Part shown: in pieces, positions 45,935-58,113 of the stretch
How positions within the stretch are numbered: position 1 is the first letter of the stretch
Layout: each line of letters starts with the position of its first letter
Source of the DNA: Acorus gramineus
Taxonomy: Eukaryota > Streptophyta > Magnoliopsida > Acorales > Acoraceae
DNA: 64,000 nucleotides
Reading direction: 5' to 3'
Assembly (NCBI GenBank): GCA_030737835.1
Contig: CM060850.1
Span: forward strand, 5,028,015-5,092,014
Made by a program: the position numbers and the translations under genes
Notes under the pieces: generated by a model
The model's database searches: none
The model's input: the letters and a program-made list of their open reading frames with translations, nothing else
Told to the model about the DNA's origin: nothing

Positions 45935-48900
45935 CTGTAATCAAAATAATATGTTAATTGCCTTTGGTTGCAGACGGTACTTGAATGACTAACAGACATG
46001 TGAAGGACTCAAATTTCTAAGTGCATACATGATTCATGAGACACTATGATGAAACTCTCTAGTTGTTGATACTTTTATTTCCTTCTTCTAGACATGCTTC
46101 ATATTCATCGTCACTCCTTTTTGATGGAATAAGGCTTGTTGTTTTAAGATAGGTGCATCCATCATTCACTAGATATGATGATGCAAGTTTTATGAATTGT
46201 TTCTGTACAATGAAACAAGCATTCAACCTAAATGATTAGCAAAAAGTTATTTTCACTGGTTTATTTGTCGTTGTGCACAATATTGTAGATACCGAAAACA
46301 AATATGAGACCAAAACAAGAACAATAGCATATTATGTAATTTGGCTTGAACCTACATTTACGGGGCAAATTCAAAGAGAATTTACTATTACATGTAAGAC
46401 TTATAAGAGACTCACAAACTCAATAGAGTTTTGCACTCTTAGCTACCCCTCCCGACCTCAATAGCCCAAAATAGTCTCTACGTAAGGAAATTTATCTCAA
46501 TGACCTCCCCCAACAATTTCTTAATAAACTGTTACAATAAATCATATTCATAATAGTTTATAAGATACTAGGAGATATATTTTATCAAAATAGCTAAATT
46601 AAATCTTAACTAACCCAACTTCTCCATGCATGCTTCTTTGGCGGCCACTATCCCTTGACAACCCATGATCATCACGTGTCCTTCACACTGCCCCCTCTAC
46701 AAGGAAGGCCACCAAGAACTCCCTGCATGTCATGGGGTGCTCTCCTTCTTTTCTTAAATTTCAGTCCTCTCATGCATCATGAAAAACATGCATGGTGGAC
46801 ATCTGTTCACATGAAAAAAACTATCATGCACGGACATCTTTCTTCACGCATCTGGTGATGATTTTTTTTCTTCTTAGAGTGAACATGACTCATTGACCCT
46901 GAAGCAGTCATGTTGCAAACAATAAATTCACCAATGACCTCAATAGCCCAAAATCGTCCCTACATAAGGATATTTATCTCAATGATCTCCCCCAACAATT
47001 TCTTAATAAACTGTTACAATAAATCATATTCATAATAGTTTATAAGATACTAGGAGATATATTTTATCAAAATAGCTAAATTAAATCTTAACTAACCCAA
47101 CTTCTCCATGCATGCTTCTTTGGCGGCCACTATCCCTTGACAACCCATGATCATCACGTGTCCTTCACACTACCTCCTCTACAAGGAAGGCCACCAAGAA
47201 CTCCCTCTCCTTCTTTTCTTAAATTTCAGTCCTCTTGTGCATCATGAAAAACATGCATAGTGGACATCTGTTCACATGAACAAAACTATCATGCACGGAC
47301 ATCTTTCTTCACGCATCTGGTGATGATTTTTTTTCTTCTTAGAGTGAACATGACTCATTGACCCTGAAGCAGTCATGTTGCAAACAATAAATTCACCAAT
47401 GTGGACACCATCATCGACCATTTCATTATCCATGTCGCCATCGATTCTCTTTCTTTAGACCTTCAAATTATGTTTGTTATACACATTGCGAAAACCGACA
47501 ACAAACCCAAATTCGAAACAAGAACAATAGCACCACAAACGTAAGCACATGTTTTACATGATTCGATCAAAGCCTACATCTACAGGACAAATTCTAAGAG
47601 AGTCCACATTACAAGTGAGATACAATACTTACAAAGAGACTCACAAACTCCCATGGAGTTTCCCTCTCTTAGTTACCCAGCTCAATGCCTCTTTGGGATC
47701 TTTACATTATTTCAATGTCGTGAAATGTCTCGGAATAGCCAAACAAAATATTTATATGAGGATATTTATAAAGAAATATCTCAACAACCTCTCCAATAAC
47801 CTCTTAACAAACTATAATAGTAATTATATGTTATCCAAAATAGATTATAAGATAACAACCCCCTATGATAGATGACAATCCATGCAGGATAAGCAAATTT
47901 TTGTTTGGTTACTTTTCTATTATTCTCATTAAGAAATGTAAAAGTGACTTTTTTGTTGTTTGTTTCACCATGAATAAAGTGAAGATAAGTGGTGGATAAG
48001 AGTTTAAAACTTTTTAAATGATAACTATACCCCTATATAAATTGTTGTGTTTGGGAATAAATGTCAAAGGTATGTATGATATGATAGATGTGGTATATTT
48101 TTGGGATCTGTGTTAGTATTAGATGAGATAATTTTTTAAAAATAACACAAAAGGGTATTATTATCCATCGGCATAGATAAGCCCTAATAAGTAATTCCAA
48201 AACCCCTAAAATAATTATTAGGCTTATTCCTAGCTTATCCAGGCATAGCTATGAGATTTTATTTTTCCAAAAACAAACAACTTTTTTTCCTTCAGGAACA
48301 ACTATTCCCACCAATCAATTTCTTAAACCCACTACCTCAAATAATTCAAAACCCAATTTTCTTTTATGGTATGAAAATCATTGTCCCCACTACGCACTCT
48401 TGAACCCTTTCTGCCCCCAACCACCCTCTCACATCAACGGAGAGTGTGCGACGACAATGACAAAGACTGAGAGGAGGGGGAGGAGGAAGAGAGAAGGTCG
48501 GGGAGGAGGGGCCAAGGGCATAGGTGGAGGTGGAGGCGTGGGAGGTGGTGGTGGTGCCTATGGGAGGTGTGGTGGCCCCGGTGGGGTGGTGTTGATGTGG
48601 TGGCTGTGGTGTTAGAGGTGTGGTGGCTGTGGTGGTGGTGGTGGTGCCATGGTGGTGGCTGTGACATGGGAGGTCTGGTGGCTCCATGGTTGTGGTATTC
48701 ATGTGGTGGCTGTGGCGGTGATGTTGTGGTTTTGGTGACCGCGGTGGTGGTTGTGGTGCAATGGTGGTGGTGGTGGCTTAGATGGTGTGGAGGTCACAAT
48801 GGTGGTGATGATGTGGTGGTTGGAGCATGTGGCCGCAACAGTGGTGGTGTGGGGGGGGGGGGGGGGGGCAGTGGGAGGATGGAGGGGAAAAAGGGGAAAG

Positions 48901-51900
48901 AAAAGAGAGAGATATAGATGGGTTGGTCGAATTAAAAGTTGAAAAAGAAATTGCATGTATTCATAGGTGGGTTTAGGATTCTTATAAAATAAGATTAGTG
49001 GGATTAATAAGGTGGTGGGATAAAAAAATATGGGAATGGGAGCTAGGGCTGGTAAACGAGCCGAGCAGCTCGGGCTCGGCTCAGTTAAAGCTCGTTCAGG
49101 CTCGTTCGATTAGACAAACGAGCCGAGCTTGAACAATTTTTAAAGCTCGGTTTGTAAATGAGCCGAGCCCAAGCCAAGCCGAGCCCGAGCTTATGTTACT
49201 TTCACATGTATAAGGTGTTGTGATTTGTGAAATGTGATTTCTCAAATACTAAACAAGATTTTTTTTTAGCTAAACGAGTTTGAGCCGAGCCTTGATTCGA
49301 GCTTCGGCTTAACTTATTTAACAAACGAGCCGAGCCGAGCCGAGCCTGATACTAAACGAGCCAAGCTGAGCCTGAGCAGGTCTCAGCTTAGCTCGTTCAG
49401 CTCGTTTATCACCCCTAATGGGAGCAGAGTTGGCCCTGGGGGTAGGCGACCAAGGCACTTGTCTAGGGCCCTTATCCCAAACAAGGCCCCAAATCCCTAA
49501 AAATAAGATTGTATTAAAACTGTTTGAATATTTTTAGGATTAAGATTTATTTATTTTTTTCAATTTTATAGAAATTTAGTTTTGCATTTGAATTTACAAG
49601 GAATGTAACCTTTTCACTAAAAGATCCCACTTTTCAAGGAGTTTGTTTTTGCTTTTTTTTTTATTGTTCACCAAAAAGGAAAACTTAATTAATAATCGTT
49701 CTTCTTATCTGGTAACGTGTTTTTTGTTTTTTTTATTTTTGACGATTAATTGTGCTGTCACTCACCATATTTTTTTATTTTTGGGGCCTCATTTCATGAA
49801 TTCGCTTAGAGCTCATTCCCATTAGACAAATTTCAAGGCCGGCCCTGAATGGGAGTATATGTTCCCCTTTCTTTATTCCCCTCTATCCCCCAATTATGCC
49901 TCACCACAAACAAGAGTAAGAGATAAACTTTATCCAAATAGTTAAAGATTAAATATTAACTACCCTAATCAATGACATTCCCACTCTATTATGACTTCAT
50001 CATGACCATCCGATGTTGGTACAATGGATCAAGAAATAAATCCCAAATATTGGACTAAGACTTTAACGCAATAAACCATGGACCAATTTGTTTTGATGCC
50101 ATCATCTCTCGCGTGCTTTAAGCTCATGAAGCCATTTCATACTGCATGTTTTCCTAACAGTTGATTTGGTACCCAAATCTTCAACTGAATGTCATAAATT
50201 TGATTTATAATTGCAAGGCTATGGAAATTGCAATGCTATCCTTGCTTCATGGTGTTTTCTTATTCTAAGTTTTCTTTTCATTTGTCAGAGAGATCCCTCC
50301 TCACCTTTTGTTCAAGGGTTATCATTGAATGCTCCAACATCTTTTCTCAAAAAAAAAGTGTTATATAATTGTTGAATTATAATACTGTTGAAAGCCTATC
50401 TATTTCACATGTTCTATATGCAGATGATTCGGTCGTCTTCAGTTCAGCGGACTCACGCTCAATTCGGGGTATAAAATTCATTTGTGTATGTTTTGAAATC
50501 CTTTCAGAGCTCCATATAAACTTCCAAAAGTGCTCTATGCTGGGTATAAACATGGAGAACGATGAACTCATGCGATTGGCTAGGATTTCTGGGTGTCCAG
50601 TTAAGCATTTTCCCACTCGGCTCTTTGGCCTTCCCCTCCACATTGGGAAGCTAAGGAAAGCGGATTGGTTACCCCTCGTGGAAAGGTTTGAAAAACGCTT
50701 GGACGGTTGGAAAGGAAAAGCTTTGGGCACAGGGGGTCGCCTAACGCTTGTGCAAGCTGTGCTATAAAATCTCCCAATCTTCTTTCTATCTATTTTCAAG
50801 GCTCCTGTGGGAATTCTTCAACGGCTGGAAGCAATCCGACGGAGATTCTACTGGCAGGGCAGCTTTGGGGAGGGCAGGAAGGTGCATATGGTGAAATGGG
50901 ATCAGATATGCAGCAGAAAAAAAGACGGGGGGGAGGGGGGGCTGGCATGCTCAACTTGGCGAATATGAATAAGGCTCTATTAAGCAAATGGCATTGGCGT
51001 TGGCGCTGGCTGGAGAACAGAAATAGAGATTGGGCTCGCTTATTGGAGAACAGGTTCAGACGCGGAGGTCATTGCAAGCGTTTCCCACCCCTTCTCCCCA
51101 TCTATCTAGCATATGGAGCGGCATATTGGAAGCTACAGAAGGTTTCATGGAGGCAATTAGTTGGAAAATCAGCTATGGGCGTGACACTAGTTTTTGGCAC
51201 GACACTTGGTTGGGAGACTGTCCTTTAAAAGAGAGATTTCAATAGTCTATCAGTTATCAGCCTCCAAAATAGGGTCTGTGCAGAGCTTCTGGAGTGCCAC
51301 GCCGGGGGAGGGGCATTGGGACATTCATATTCGGGGGAGATTAGGCGAAGCGGCTGCCAACCTAGTCTCAGATCTGTTGCAGGAATTATATGAGGTGCAT
51401 CTCGACAATGATACACGGAACTCAGTGGTTTGGAGGCCGCAGCCATAACAATCCTTCTCAGTCCGCAGCTGTTATGACTGGTGGAGGCGAGACCACCCTC
51501 GTTTCAATGTCACAGCAAGCAAGGCAAAGGAAATTTGGCATTTGAAGACCCCTCTCAAGGTCAGATCTTTCACTTGGTTCATGTATCAGGAAAAGATCTT
51601 AACAAAAGTATATCGTGCGAAGTGGGATCCTCATGCGGACCGGTTATGCGTGATGTGCGGGTTGGAAGAAGAAACCATCAAGCATCTCATAATGGAGTGT
51701 CCCCTTACTAGGCAGTCTTGGATGTTTCTCTGCAGAACCCTCCAGGGCCCATGGGAGGCAGGTAGGTCCTTATGCAGCAGAGGTGATCGAAGCGCTAAGT
51801 CAAAGGTCACTCAATTGTACCCGCTGTAGTTTGGGCTTTATGGCTAACTCATAACCATTGCATTTTTAGGAATGCTCGCATGTATGTAGAAATGTATGGG

Positions 51901-54900
51901 ACATGGCCAAGAACTTCATTCGCGACTGGGGGACTGCTTGTGGAGGGGCAAGTAGAGTGAGTTTTGTTGGGGAACAAATTGTAATTGTAGAATAGTCAGT
52001 CGTGCCCTGGAATTCTGTGGTAGATCCCTCTTCTACCACTCTTATCTTGCTTTTATGTTGTAATTTATTTAAGTTTGGGCATGTCCCCCTCTAATAATAT
52101 TAAGGTGCATCCCTACCTTTACCCTAAAAAAAAATACTGTTGAAAGCATTGAACAATAACACAAACACCAAAATATAGAAACCAGCTGCATTCCACAAAT
52201 GCACTATCATGGATATTACGTGCAGGGAATCTGTCCATGGTTTACAAAAAAATTTCTCTTCCTAGGCAGCTTCAGATACTAAAAGTGAGTTTTGACCAAC
52301 TCACTGACCACTCAAGTAAGCTGCATATGAGCTGATACTAGGAGTTTCCTGAGTCCATCATCTTATGCTGTTCAATGAAATTAAGAGGGGAAACATATGT
52401 TGCAATCAGATAGAAAACTGTCTTAAATTCTACAAGGCCTCAAAACTGACATATATGCTGCATTCAACGTTCAACTGTTTCATAATCCTTTCGTAATATA
52501 AAAGAAAAAAATGTACTCTATTAAAATGCACAAGACAACATCAGAAAGAAAGTCAAAGGCAAGTTATAGTGACCTGTGGACCCTTGATAGTATGATTCTG
52601 GACCCTCAACGAATAAGAATCGATGAAGAACATCTTCTCTGTCAAGACCACAGTACCTCAAGTAAGGCTCTGCAGCCTTAGACTGTAAGCAACAAAACTT
52701 GATCAACTCATTCTTGTCAGCTTTAATCACCCATTTCACCCCTGCAATACTAAATAGCATAAATTTATATAAAAAATGAAGGGTAACAATGTAAAAAACA
52801 TGAGATATACAAAATCAATAGTGATAAGAAAATAATATAAGGATCGAAAGAGCCCATATAGATTCGTGATGTAATATACACATTCAAGGCATCCTACATT
52901 GAAGATACAATCTAAAATTTACATGCAATTGTTACTCAGGTCAAATAAGGTTATCCTAATTTGGTTAAAACAGACAATTTGAAGTCTTCCAATTTATCTT
53001 AATTATTGACAAATTTAGGATGATACTAAAAATTCCCTGATGTAATGAAAAGCCATGAAAAGCTCAGATTGTTAAAATAAATAAATAAATAAATAATAGT
53101 TCATATGTGTTACACTTGAATTTGGATATAACCCACAAGCCACATAAACCAGAATATATGAGTTTCAGGGCAACAATTTCAAAACAGCAAAATGAAACAT
53201 AAAGTGGGAGTATATAAGAAGGTGTTCTCATATACTTTAATTTTGCCCAAAATATTTTGGGTGAATTTTGATGATGTTTGTCATGCACCAAGTATGAGTT
53301 AAAATTCTGAAAGCAGCTGTTAGCAGATGGAATAGGAGTGGTGGGGAAGTGGCAGGGGACAAACTCCATAAAAGCAATCAGGAAGGTATGCACCTAGAAT
53401 GCCTGAAGCAAAATAAGGTATAAAGGACAAAAAAGTGAATACAATGGATAAGTATATTTTGAAGTCGGACTCACACAACATTTGGCAATTATTACATAGC
53501 AAAAGACTCCTCAACTACTGATATGCTGAATTCAAACGGAATGACAGGAGGACCTTTGTCAGGGGATTGTCTCATGGAAGGAAAAGAAGAGAGTGTCAGT
53601 TAGTGGTGGCATCGTAACACTGATAGTGCCGTTGAGAAAGAAAGCCACAATGATGCTAGATCCAATTTTATGGATATCCTCAGGGAACAAGCAACACAAG
53701 CATTTTGGGCATGGTCATGCACCCATCAAGGATGGAGACCAAGTCTTTCACAAGTTTGTTGGGGGATCAGAATTTTGACAGAAGCAAAGTTAAATCCACC
53801 AACTAAACTGGTAATTCATGAATTGATACAACCGGATTGCAGAAATTATTCAGGGGCATTTAGCAGTTGATTCACTTTCGCAGCATAGATTTAACTATTA
53901 AGTGTTATTTAGAGTAAGCATTCAACAAAAATTTGCACAGCAAAAAGTTAGAATTTGTTACATGGATAAACACAAAAGAAATAACCATAGGACCTCATCT
54001 GGAGAGAAATCCCTAAAGAAATGCGAACAATGACTTAAAAACTGCCATTCACATCATCCATGCAGTCCCAGACTTGAATTATTATAACACCCTTGAAAGG
54101 CCAAACAACCATTTAGGTCCCATTTGATTGGTCGTATTCGAAGGTGGATTCTGATTCTATCCTTATTCCATCCTAGGATTACTAGGAAAGTGTGAAAATG
54201 CAACTGTTTGGTTGGTATTATTGTTGGAAGTAAATGTGGATTCCATTGACTTCAAAATCAAGGCAGGAGGGAAAATAAAATAGAATCAGAATTCCACCAA
54301 TTTGGTGGGATTTTGATAATTGTGATGGAATATTTTTTTCTAATGATCATTATACTCTTCAAATGATAAATAATTACAATTTATATTCCTCATTAAACAA
54401 ACAAAAAACATTTTATTTTCTGAGATTTAAACTTTGAGAATATGTTCTATTTTGGATATTATCATTTGCTATTTGTTTAGTATTTAAACATTATATAGCA
54501 TACAACTTATTTTGGGATATTGCCCTCATATTGTGTCTAATTATGTACGTGGTTCTTTTATTTAATCTCAGTTGCTTTATATATTAAATATTTTATTGTG
54601 TTAGTGTTAGCCTTTTTTACAATTGTGGATGCTGAAGCCATGTGAGATTGTGAGAATGATTAAAGGGTATCACAGCAGACAAACTAAATTCTTTGCATCA
54701 TTCCATAGGTTATATGTTACAGTAATTTTGAATTTCACGCAATGGTTCAGGAAGAGGACAAAAGGGGATTGCAACAAACAAGCTAAATTTTCCTCCAAAA
54801 AAAACAAACAAGCGAAATTCTTGCACTCATTCCGCATTCCATTTGTTGAATTGTTGGATTATTTGGATTACGCAAAATGAAATTGTCAAGGGCTGGACGG

Positions 54901-57225
54901 TCTACATAGAGAATATTTGGGTGAGCATCAATTCACTCTTGTTAGATTGGTTAATTTTTGTGAGAGTGGAGTCTGTTACTAGCTTTATGGGAGGGGTTTG
55001 GGGCGGGTTTAAAGAAAACATATTGTTTTTTGGAGAGAATACAAATTTACATATTGTACTGAGTGGTTACTGGTTTTATTTTGCATATTGTATTGAGTTA
55101 TTTATCCCTTTAAGGTTCGGGGCTGGTTCAGTTTGTTTTGTTACTTTTTCTTCTTTTCTTGTGTTGGTTGTACAGAGAACTTTTGTCTCCATTGTTCAAG
55201 GACTTTCATTTGATTAATCAAATTAAGGGGAATCTCCATCTTCTTTCAAAATATACATACACACACAACCAAAGAATTATTTTCCTCCAAATCTATCCAA
55301 TCTCCGGCTATCTAAGCCACCCAAAAATACCATAAAACATCTTAGCTTTATTGCTAAGAGATTCATTCCAATTTCTTATTTTGTGTTCATACATGCCTTC
55401 GACAGTTGATGAACCTCATATACAATGTAGTCACCTTCATCTAACATACTTTATGCTTTCCTCTCTTTTCCCTGCATCTTATCCTAAATAATCTATCGGC
55501 CTTTACAATGTCATCCACATCTTTTCGTCCAAAGGACATGAACTAGATCTCAAAGCATATAATGATTTTGGAGATATTATGATCCATGGGTTTTATAAAT
55601 AATCTAATGCTTAAGAAAATCTAACAAAAGTAAAATTCAATCAATAAATTTCATGTGGGCCAAATTCAGAGAATTATTTAGATTCAGTAGTATACTGTTG
55701 AGGAAAATATCAACAAGCAAATGAGTGAATGACAGTTACCAGAATTATGACTTCTGCAACGCAGTGCCCAACTACATGAGTTAACTTTGAACATCAAGCT
55801 ATAATATATTTTGGATGATATGTTCTGTTCAGCCGTTAAACCATGATTTAATCCCCATCTTTCATTGCACACAATAACAACAATAGAATGATGTAATGAG
55901 TGGTTTGTAAGCTTCTTGCTCAAACTAAAGAATAAAAGATAGAGGAATTAAAGAACAATCCATGTTCTACAGTCAACAAACCATTCCATTTGCATTTTCC
56001 AACACGACATGAGTCAAGTGAGAACTGAAAGACAATAAGGCATCAACCACAAGATGTTAAGCATATGTTAGAAGGCAAAGTCATGAAAAGCAAAGCAAAA
56101 ATAAATATGGCCAGTACTCTTAATGCAATCAAACATAGCTACATCATAAAAACCTCAATAGTGTGAGAATCATTCAACTTTTACATAACAAAAAAAATTA
56201 AAAATGGGAAAATGAATGTTTTCTTCCGAGCAAAAACCAACAAACAATACACAACTTAAATATTCCCAAACCAAACTTAATCTAAAGCAAATGTTTTAAT
56301 GTTCCAAACAAATAGCAGTACCCATTATCACATAAAGATTGATTAAAGAGTTATAAACAAGAGATAACAATATACAACAATTAAAAAATTAGAAATTGAT
56401 TCCCACAAAATGGGAATAAAGTCATAAACAAATTCAAAAAACAACCTAGAGATCAGAACTCAAAATTACACCCATACAAACACAACAATGAAAACCAAAA
56501 GCAAAACCCCAAAGCTTTCCCATGAATACCGAGTTTTCAATTCAAATAAACTTCCAAAGTAACAACATGAAAACCACAAAATGCTAAAAATGGAAGCAAG
56601 AACCACATTGCAAAAAACAACCAAGAGAAACCCAATAACATAAAATCAAACCAAACAACAACCTTCCAAAATTTCCACCCAAAAAATGAACCCCGTCAAC
56701 GAATTCACTTCCCGTCCAACAAAAACCCCAACTCGTCCCAAAAACGAAAAACCCACTCTATGAGAAACCCAACAAGAGGACCAAAACAAACAACAACCCA
56801 CCAAAAACTTCCACCCAAAGAGCAAAACCCATCATCGAATTCACATGATATTCAACAAAAACTAAAAAAAACCAACAAAACCCCAATCTGCATCGCCATG
56901 GAAAAATACCTCTGTGACAGAGATGGCAGACACCATCATAGAGGACGACGCGAGGAAGAAGTAATGTAGGCTCCGAATCGATCACAGAAGAAGAAGAACA
57001 CGAGGGAGGAGGGATGTCTTCGAGGAGGAGCTCATCGGTCTCTTTGGTGACAGATTCTGCGGAGGCTTTGTGGGTGGTGATGGTGGTGGTTGTTCTCAAG
57101 AGATTGTGAAATGAAAATGTGTTTGGAGATGGTGGTGGTGGTGGTGTGAAGAGCAGAGACCGAATGCCTCTTCTCCACATTGTGATCCGTGCCCCGTCCC
57201 CCTCTCCCCCTCCCCACCTCTCCAA
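45711..57225 (-). CDS. DCC-family (DUF393) thiol-disulfide protein, probably chloroplastic (three exons)
   Basis: Exons in transcript order: 57225-56910, 52741-52574, 45934-45711. From the first ATG the product has 235 residues; from a second ATG at 57180 (MWRRGIRSLLF) it has 220, and that start gives a better transit peptide. The motif LYDGVCHLCHRG (C85 and C88 in the shorter form) is the CxxC signature after which the DCC family is named. It is followed by VKWVIKADKNELIKFCCLQS, a block ending RFLFVEGPESYY, and SYLPLPYSALSVLLVIPTPL. This matches the plant protein annotated as DCC family At1g52590, chloroplastic. The family is predicted to do thiol-disulfide exchange; its substrate is unknown. 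Introns of 6.6 and 4.2 kb are bloated by transposons. The gene is head-to-head with the EMB506-type gene. Confidence 0.9.
46454..47400. repeat. two-unit tandem duplication, about 470 bp per unit
   Basis: Unit 1 (46454-46935) and unit 2 (46936-47400) both run from GACCTCAATAGCCCAAAAT to CAATAAATTCACCAAT and are nearly identical. Unit 2 lacks a segment of about 19 bp (around the ATGTCATGGGGTGC of unit 1). A more diverged relation also links the left flank (about 46285-46453) with about 47485-47690 (AAACAAGAACAATAGCA, AGACTCACAAACTC), so the duplication lies inside a larger repeat. Confidence 0.95.
47879..48363. repeat. possible Tourist-like MITE or its remnant
   Basis: TTTTTGTTTGGTTACTTTT near 47897 and CCAAAAACAAACAACTTTTT near 48267 are roughly inverted to each other, and the inner sequence (GGATAAG, AGGCTTATTCC) resembles such elements. 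No convincing target duplication was found. Confidence 0.35.
48364..48900. repeat. GGT/GGC-rich low-complexity block with an 18-G run
   Basis: The plus strand is dominated by GGTGGTGGT and GGAGG words and ends with 18 consecutive G (48851-48868). Long glycine- or histidine/proline-rich frames on both strands follow from the composition and are not genes. It lies in intron 2 of the minus-strand DCC gene, so the transcript is C-rich here. Confidence 0.85.
49044..49417. mobile_element. hAT-type MITE, 374 bp, perfect 8-bp TSD
   Basis: The left end TAGGGCTGGTAAACGAGC and the inverted right end TAGGGGTGATAAACGAGC are matching terminal repeats; the flanks are ATGGGAGC (49036-49043 and 49418-49425). 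Subterminal regions are packed with CGAGCCGAGC words on both strands. It lies directly against the next element. Confidence 0.92.
49425..49847. mobile_element. hAT-type MITE, family B copy 2, 423 bp, 8-bp TSD
   Basis: The left end CAGAGTTGGCCCT and the right end AAGGCCGGCCCTG resemble those of the copy at 34755-35164, and the interior matches in order. AATGGGAG lies at the right flank (49848-49855) and at 49417-49424; the original left copy is 49035-49042, now separated from the element by the MITE at 49044-49417. Confidence 0.9.
50396..52132 (+). pseudogene. 5'-truncated L1-type LINE with poly-A and 15-bp TSD
   Basis: Starts abruptly inside the reverse transcriptase: HVLYADDSVVFSSADSRSIR carries the YADD catalytic motif (about 50410-50430). 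It continues with FPTRLFGLPLHIGKLRKADW, GTGGRLTLVQAVL and, after stops and frame changes, VWRPQP (about 51430) and the zinc-finger-like LCVMCGLEEETIKHLIMECP (about 51640-51710). It ends in a short A-run. AATACTGTTGAAAGC flanks it on both sides (50381-50395 and 52133-52147). It lies in intron 2 of the DCC gene, antisense to it. Confidence 0.92.
52574..52741 (-). CDS. DCC-family gene, exon 2
   Basis: 168 bases, acceptor TATTGCAG, donor ACAG/GTCACT. Encodes GVKWVIKADKNELIKFCCLQ and, at the end, FVEGPESYYQGST. Confidence 0.9.
52742..56909 (-). other. DCC-family gene, intron 1 (4.2 kb)
   Basis: AT-rich sequence with no recognised nested gene. Near 54116 the phrase TTAGGTCCCATTTGATTGG resembles the left end of a Tourist-like MITE, but I could not find a matching right end. 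Confidence 0.7.
56910..57225 (-). CDS. DCC-family gene, exon 1 (transit peptide and CxxC motif)
   Basis: Contains both candidate starts (57225 and 57180), a threonine/serine/proline-rich leader and LLLPRVVLYDGVCHLCHR. Donor CAGAG/GTATTT splits the following glycine codon. Confidence 0.88.
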
Positions 57226-57268
57226 TACTCAAGCCCTGTTTTTTAGTTCTAATTCGAGGTGGTCGGAT

Positions 57269-57680
57269 TAGGGCTGCAAGCCTGCAACTAGGGTATGGTT
57301 GAACCTGAATTCGATCGGTTGAATCCGATTTTTACATGGGTTAGGTTGGTTAAATCAGGTTCGAGATCGGGTTCATCAATTCAGGTTGACTCACAAATTA
57401 GGTTGGGTCAGATTGGCTCACTCACAACCCGACCCAACCCGAACCCGTAAATTAATAGTTAAAAAAAAATCATGGTCGTTCATTATGTAGTTTCTAATCT
57501 GGGCAGTCAAAATTTTAGATAAACTTAACTAATCTTATTGGTTGGGTCGGGTTGGTTTATTTAATTTACATATCATGTTAGAAAATCGGGTTGGGTCGGG
57601 TTAGGGTTGAGTAGTTTAGAATTCATGTTGGGTTCGGGTTGGATTCAACCCGAACCCAACCCACCCGAGTTGCAACCATA
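57269..57680. mobile_element. hAT-type MITE, 412 bp
   Basis: The left end TAGGGCTGCAA and the inverted right end TATGGTTGCAA are flanked by GGTCGGAT (57261-57268) and GGTCGAAT (57681-57688), a 7 of 8 match. Subterminal regions are rich in GGGTTGGGTCGGG/CCCGACCCAACCC words. It begins 44 bp upstream of the first ATG of the DCC gene. Confidence 0.85.
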
Positions 57681-57987
57681 GGTCGAATGTTGTTAACCCT
57701 TGTCCAATTTAGAGATTAAAAAAATAGAAAATGATATGTCCAGCAGCCTGTTGTGTAGCCCCCGATCCCAGTCCACATCATTTTTCTTTTTTAAAATCAT
57801 ACATTCTTTTAGTTAAGTATATATTATTATACAAAATAAAATATATATTGAGATACAATAAAATATTTATTTTACTTTGAAAAAAATAAAGAAAAAAATT
57901 TTCACCACATTATTATAGAACTTGGGGGGGTTAGTCAATTAGGACTTTTATGGATAAAAAGTATATGTTCATGGATTTCTGAATCCT

Positions 57988-58113
57988 GCGTTATTCAATT
58001 AGGACATTAGTTCATGGACAAAAAGTCAAGCGTTATTCGATTAAGACATTAATTCGTCGACAAAAAGTTTAGCGTTATTCAATTGAGACATTAATTTATG
58101 GATAAAAAGTTTG
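57988..58113. repeat. 42-bp minisatellite, three units
   Basis: Units start at 57988, 58030 and 58072, each opening GCGTTATTC and containing ACATTA and ACAAAAAGT-like words. A degenerate further unit precedes them near 57935. Confidence 0.9.

Larger units (their letters stand above)
45935..52573 (-). other. DCC-family gene, intron 2 (6.6 kb), transposon-rich
   Basis: Contains a tandem duplication (46454-47400), a G-rich low-complexity block (48364-48900), two adjoining hAT MITEs (49044-49847) and a LINE (50396-52132). Family comparison places exon 2 and exon 3 on either side, so these insertions enlarge one intron. Confidence 0.8.

Noticed and set aside
48364..48960. Long glycine-rich and histidine/proline-rich frames
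   Set aside because: Low-complexity GGT/CCA composition gives open frames on both strands; no signal peptide plus domain structure is credible.
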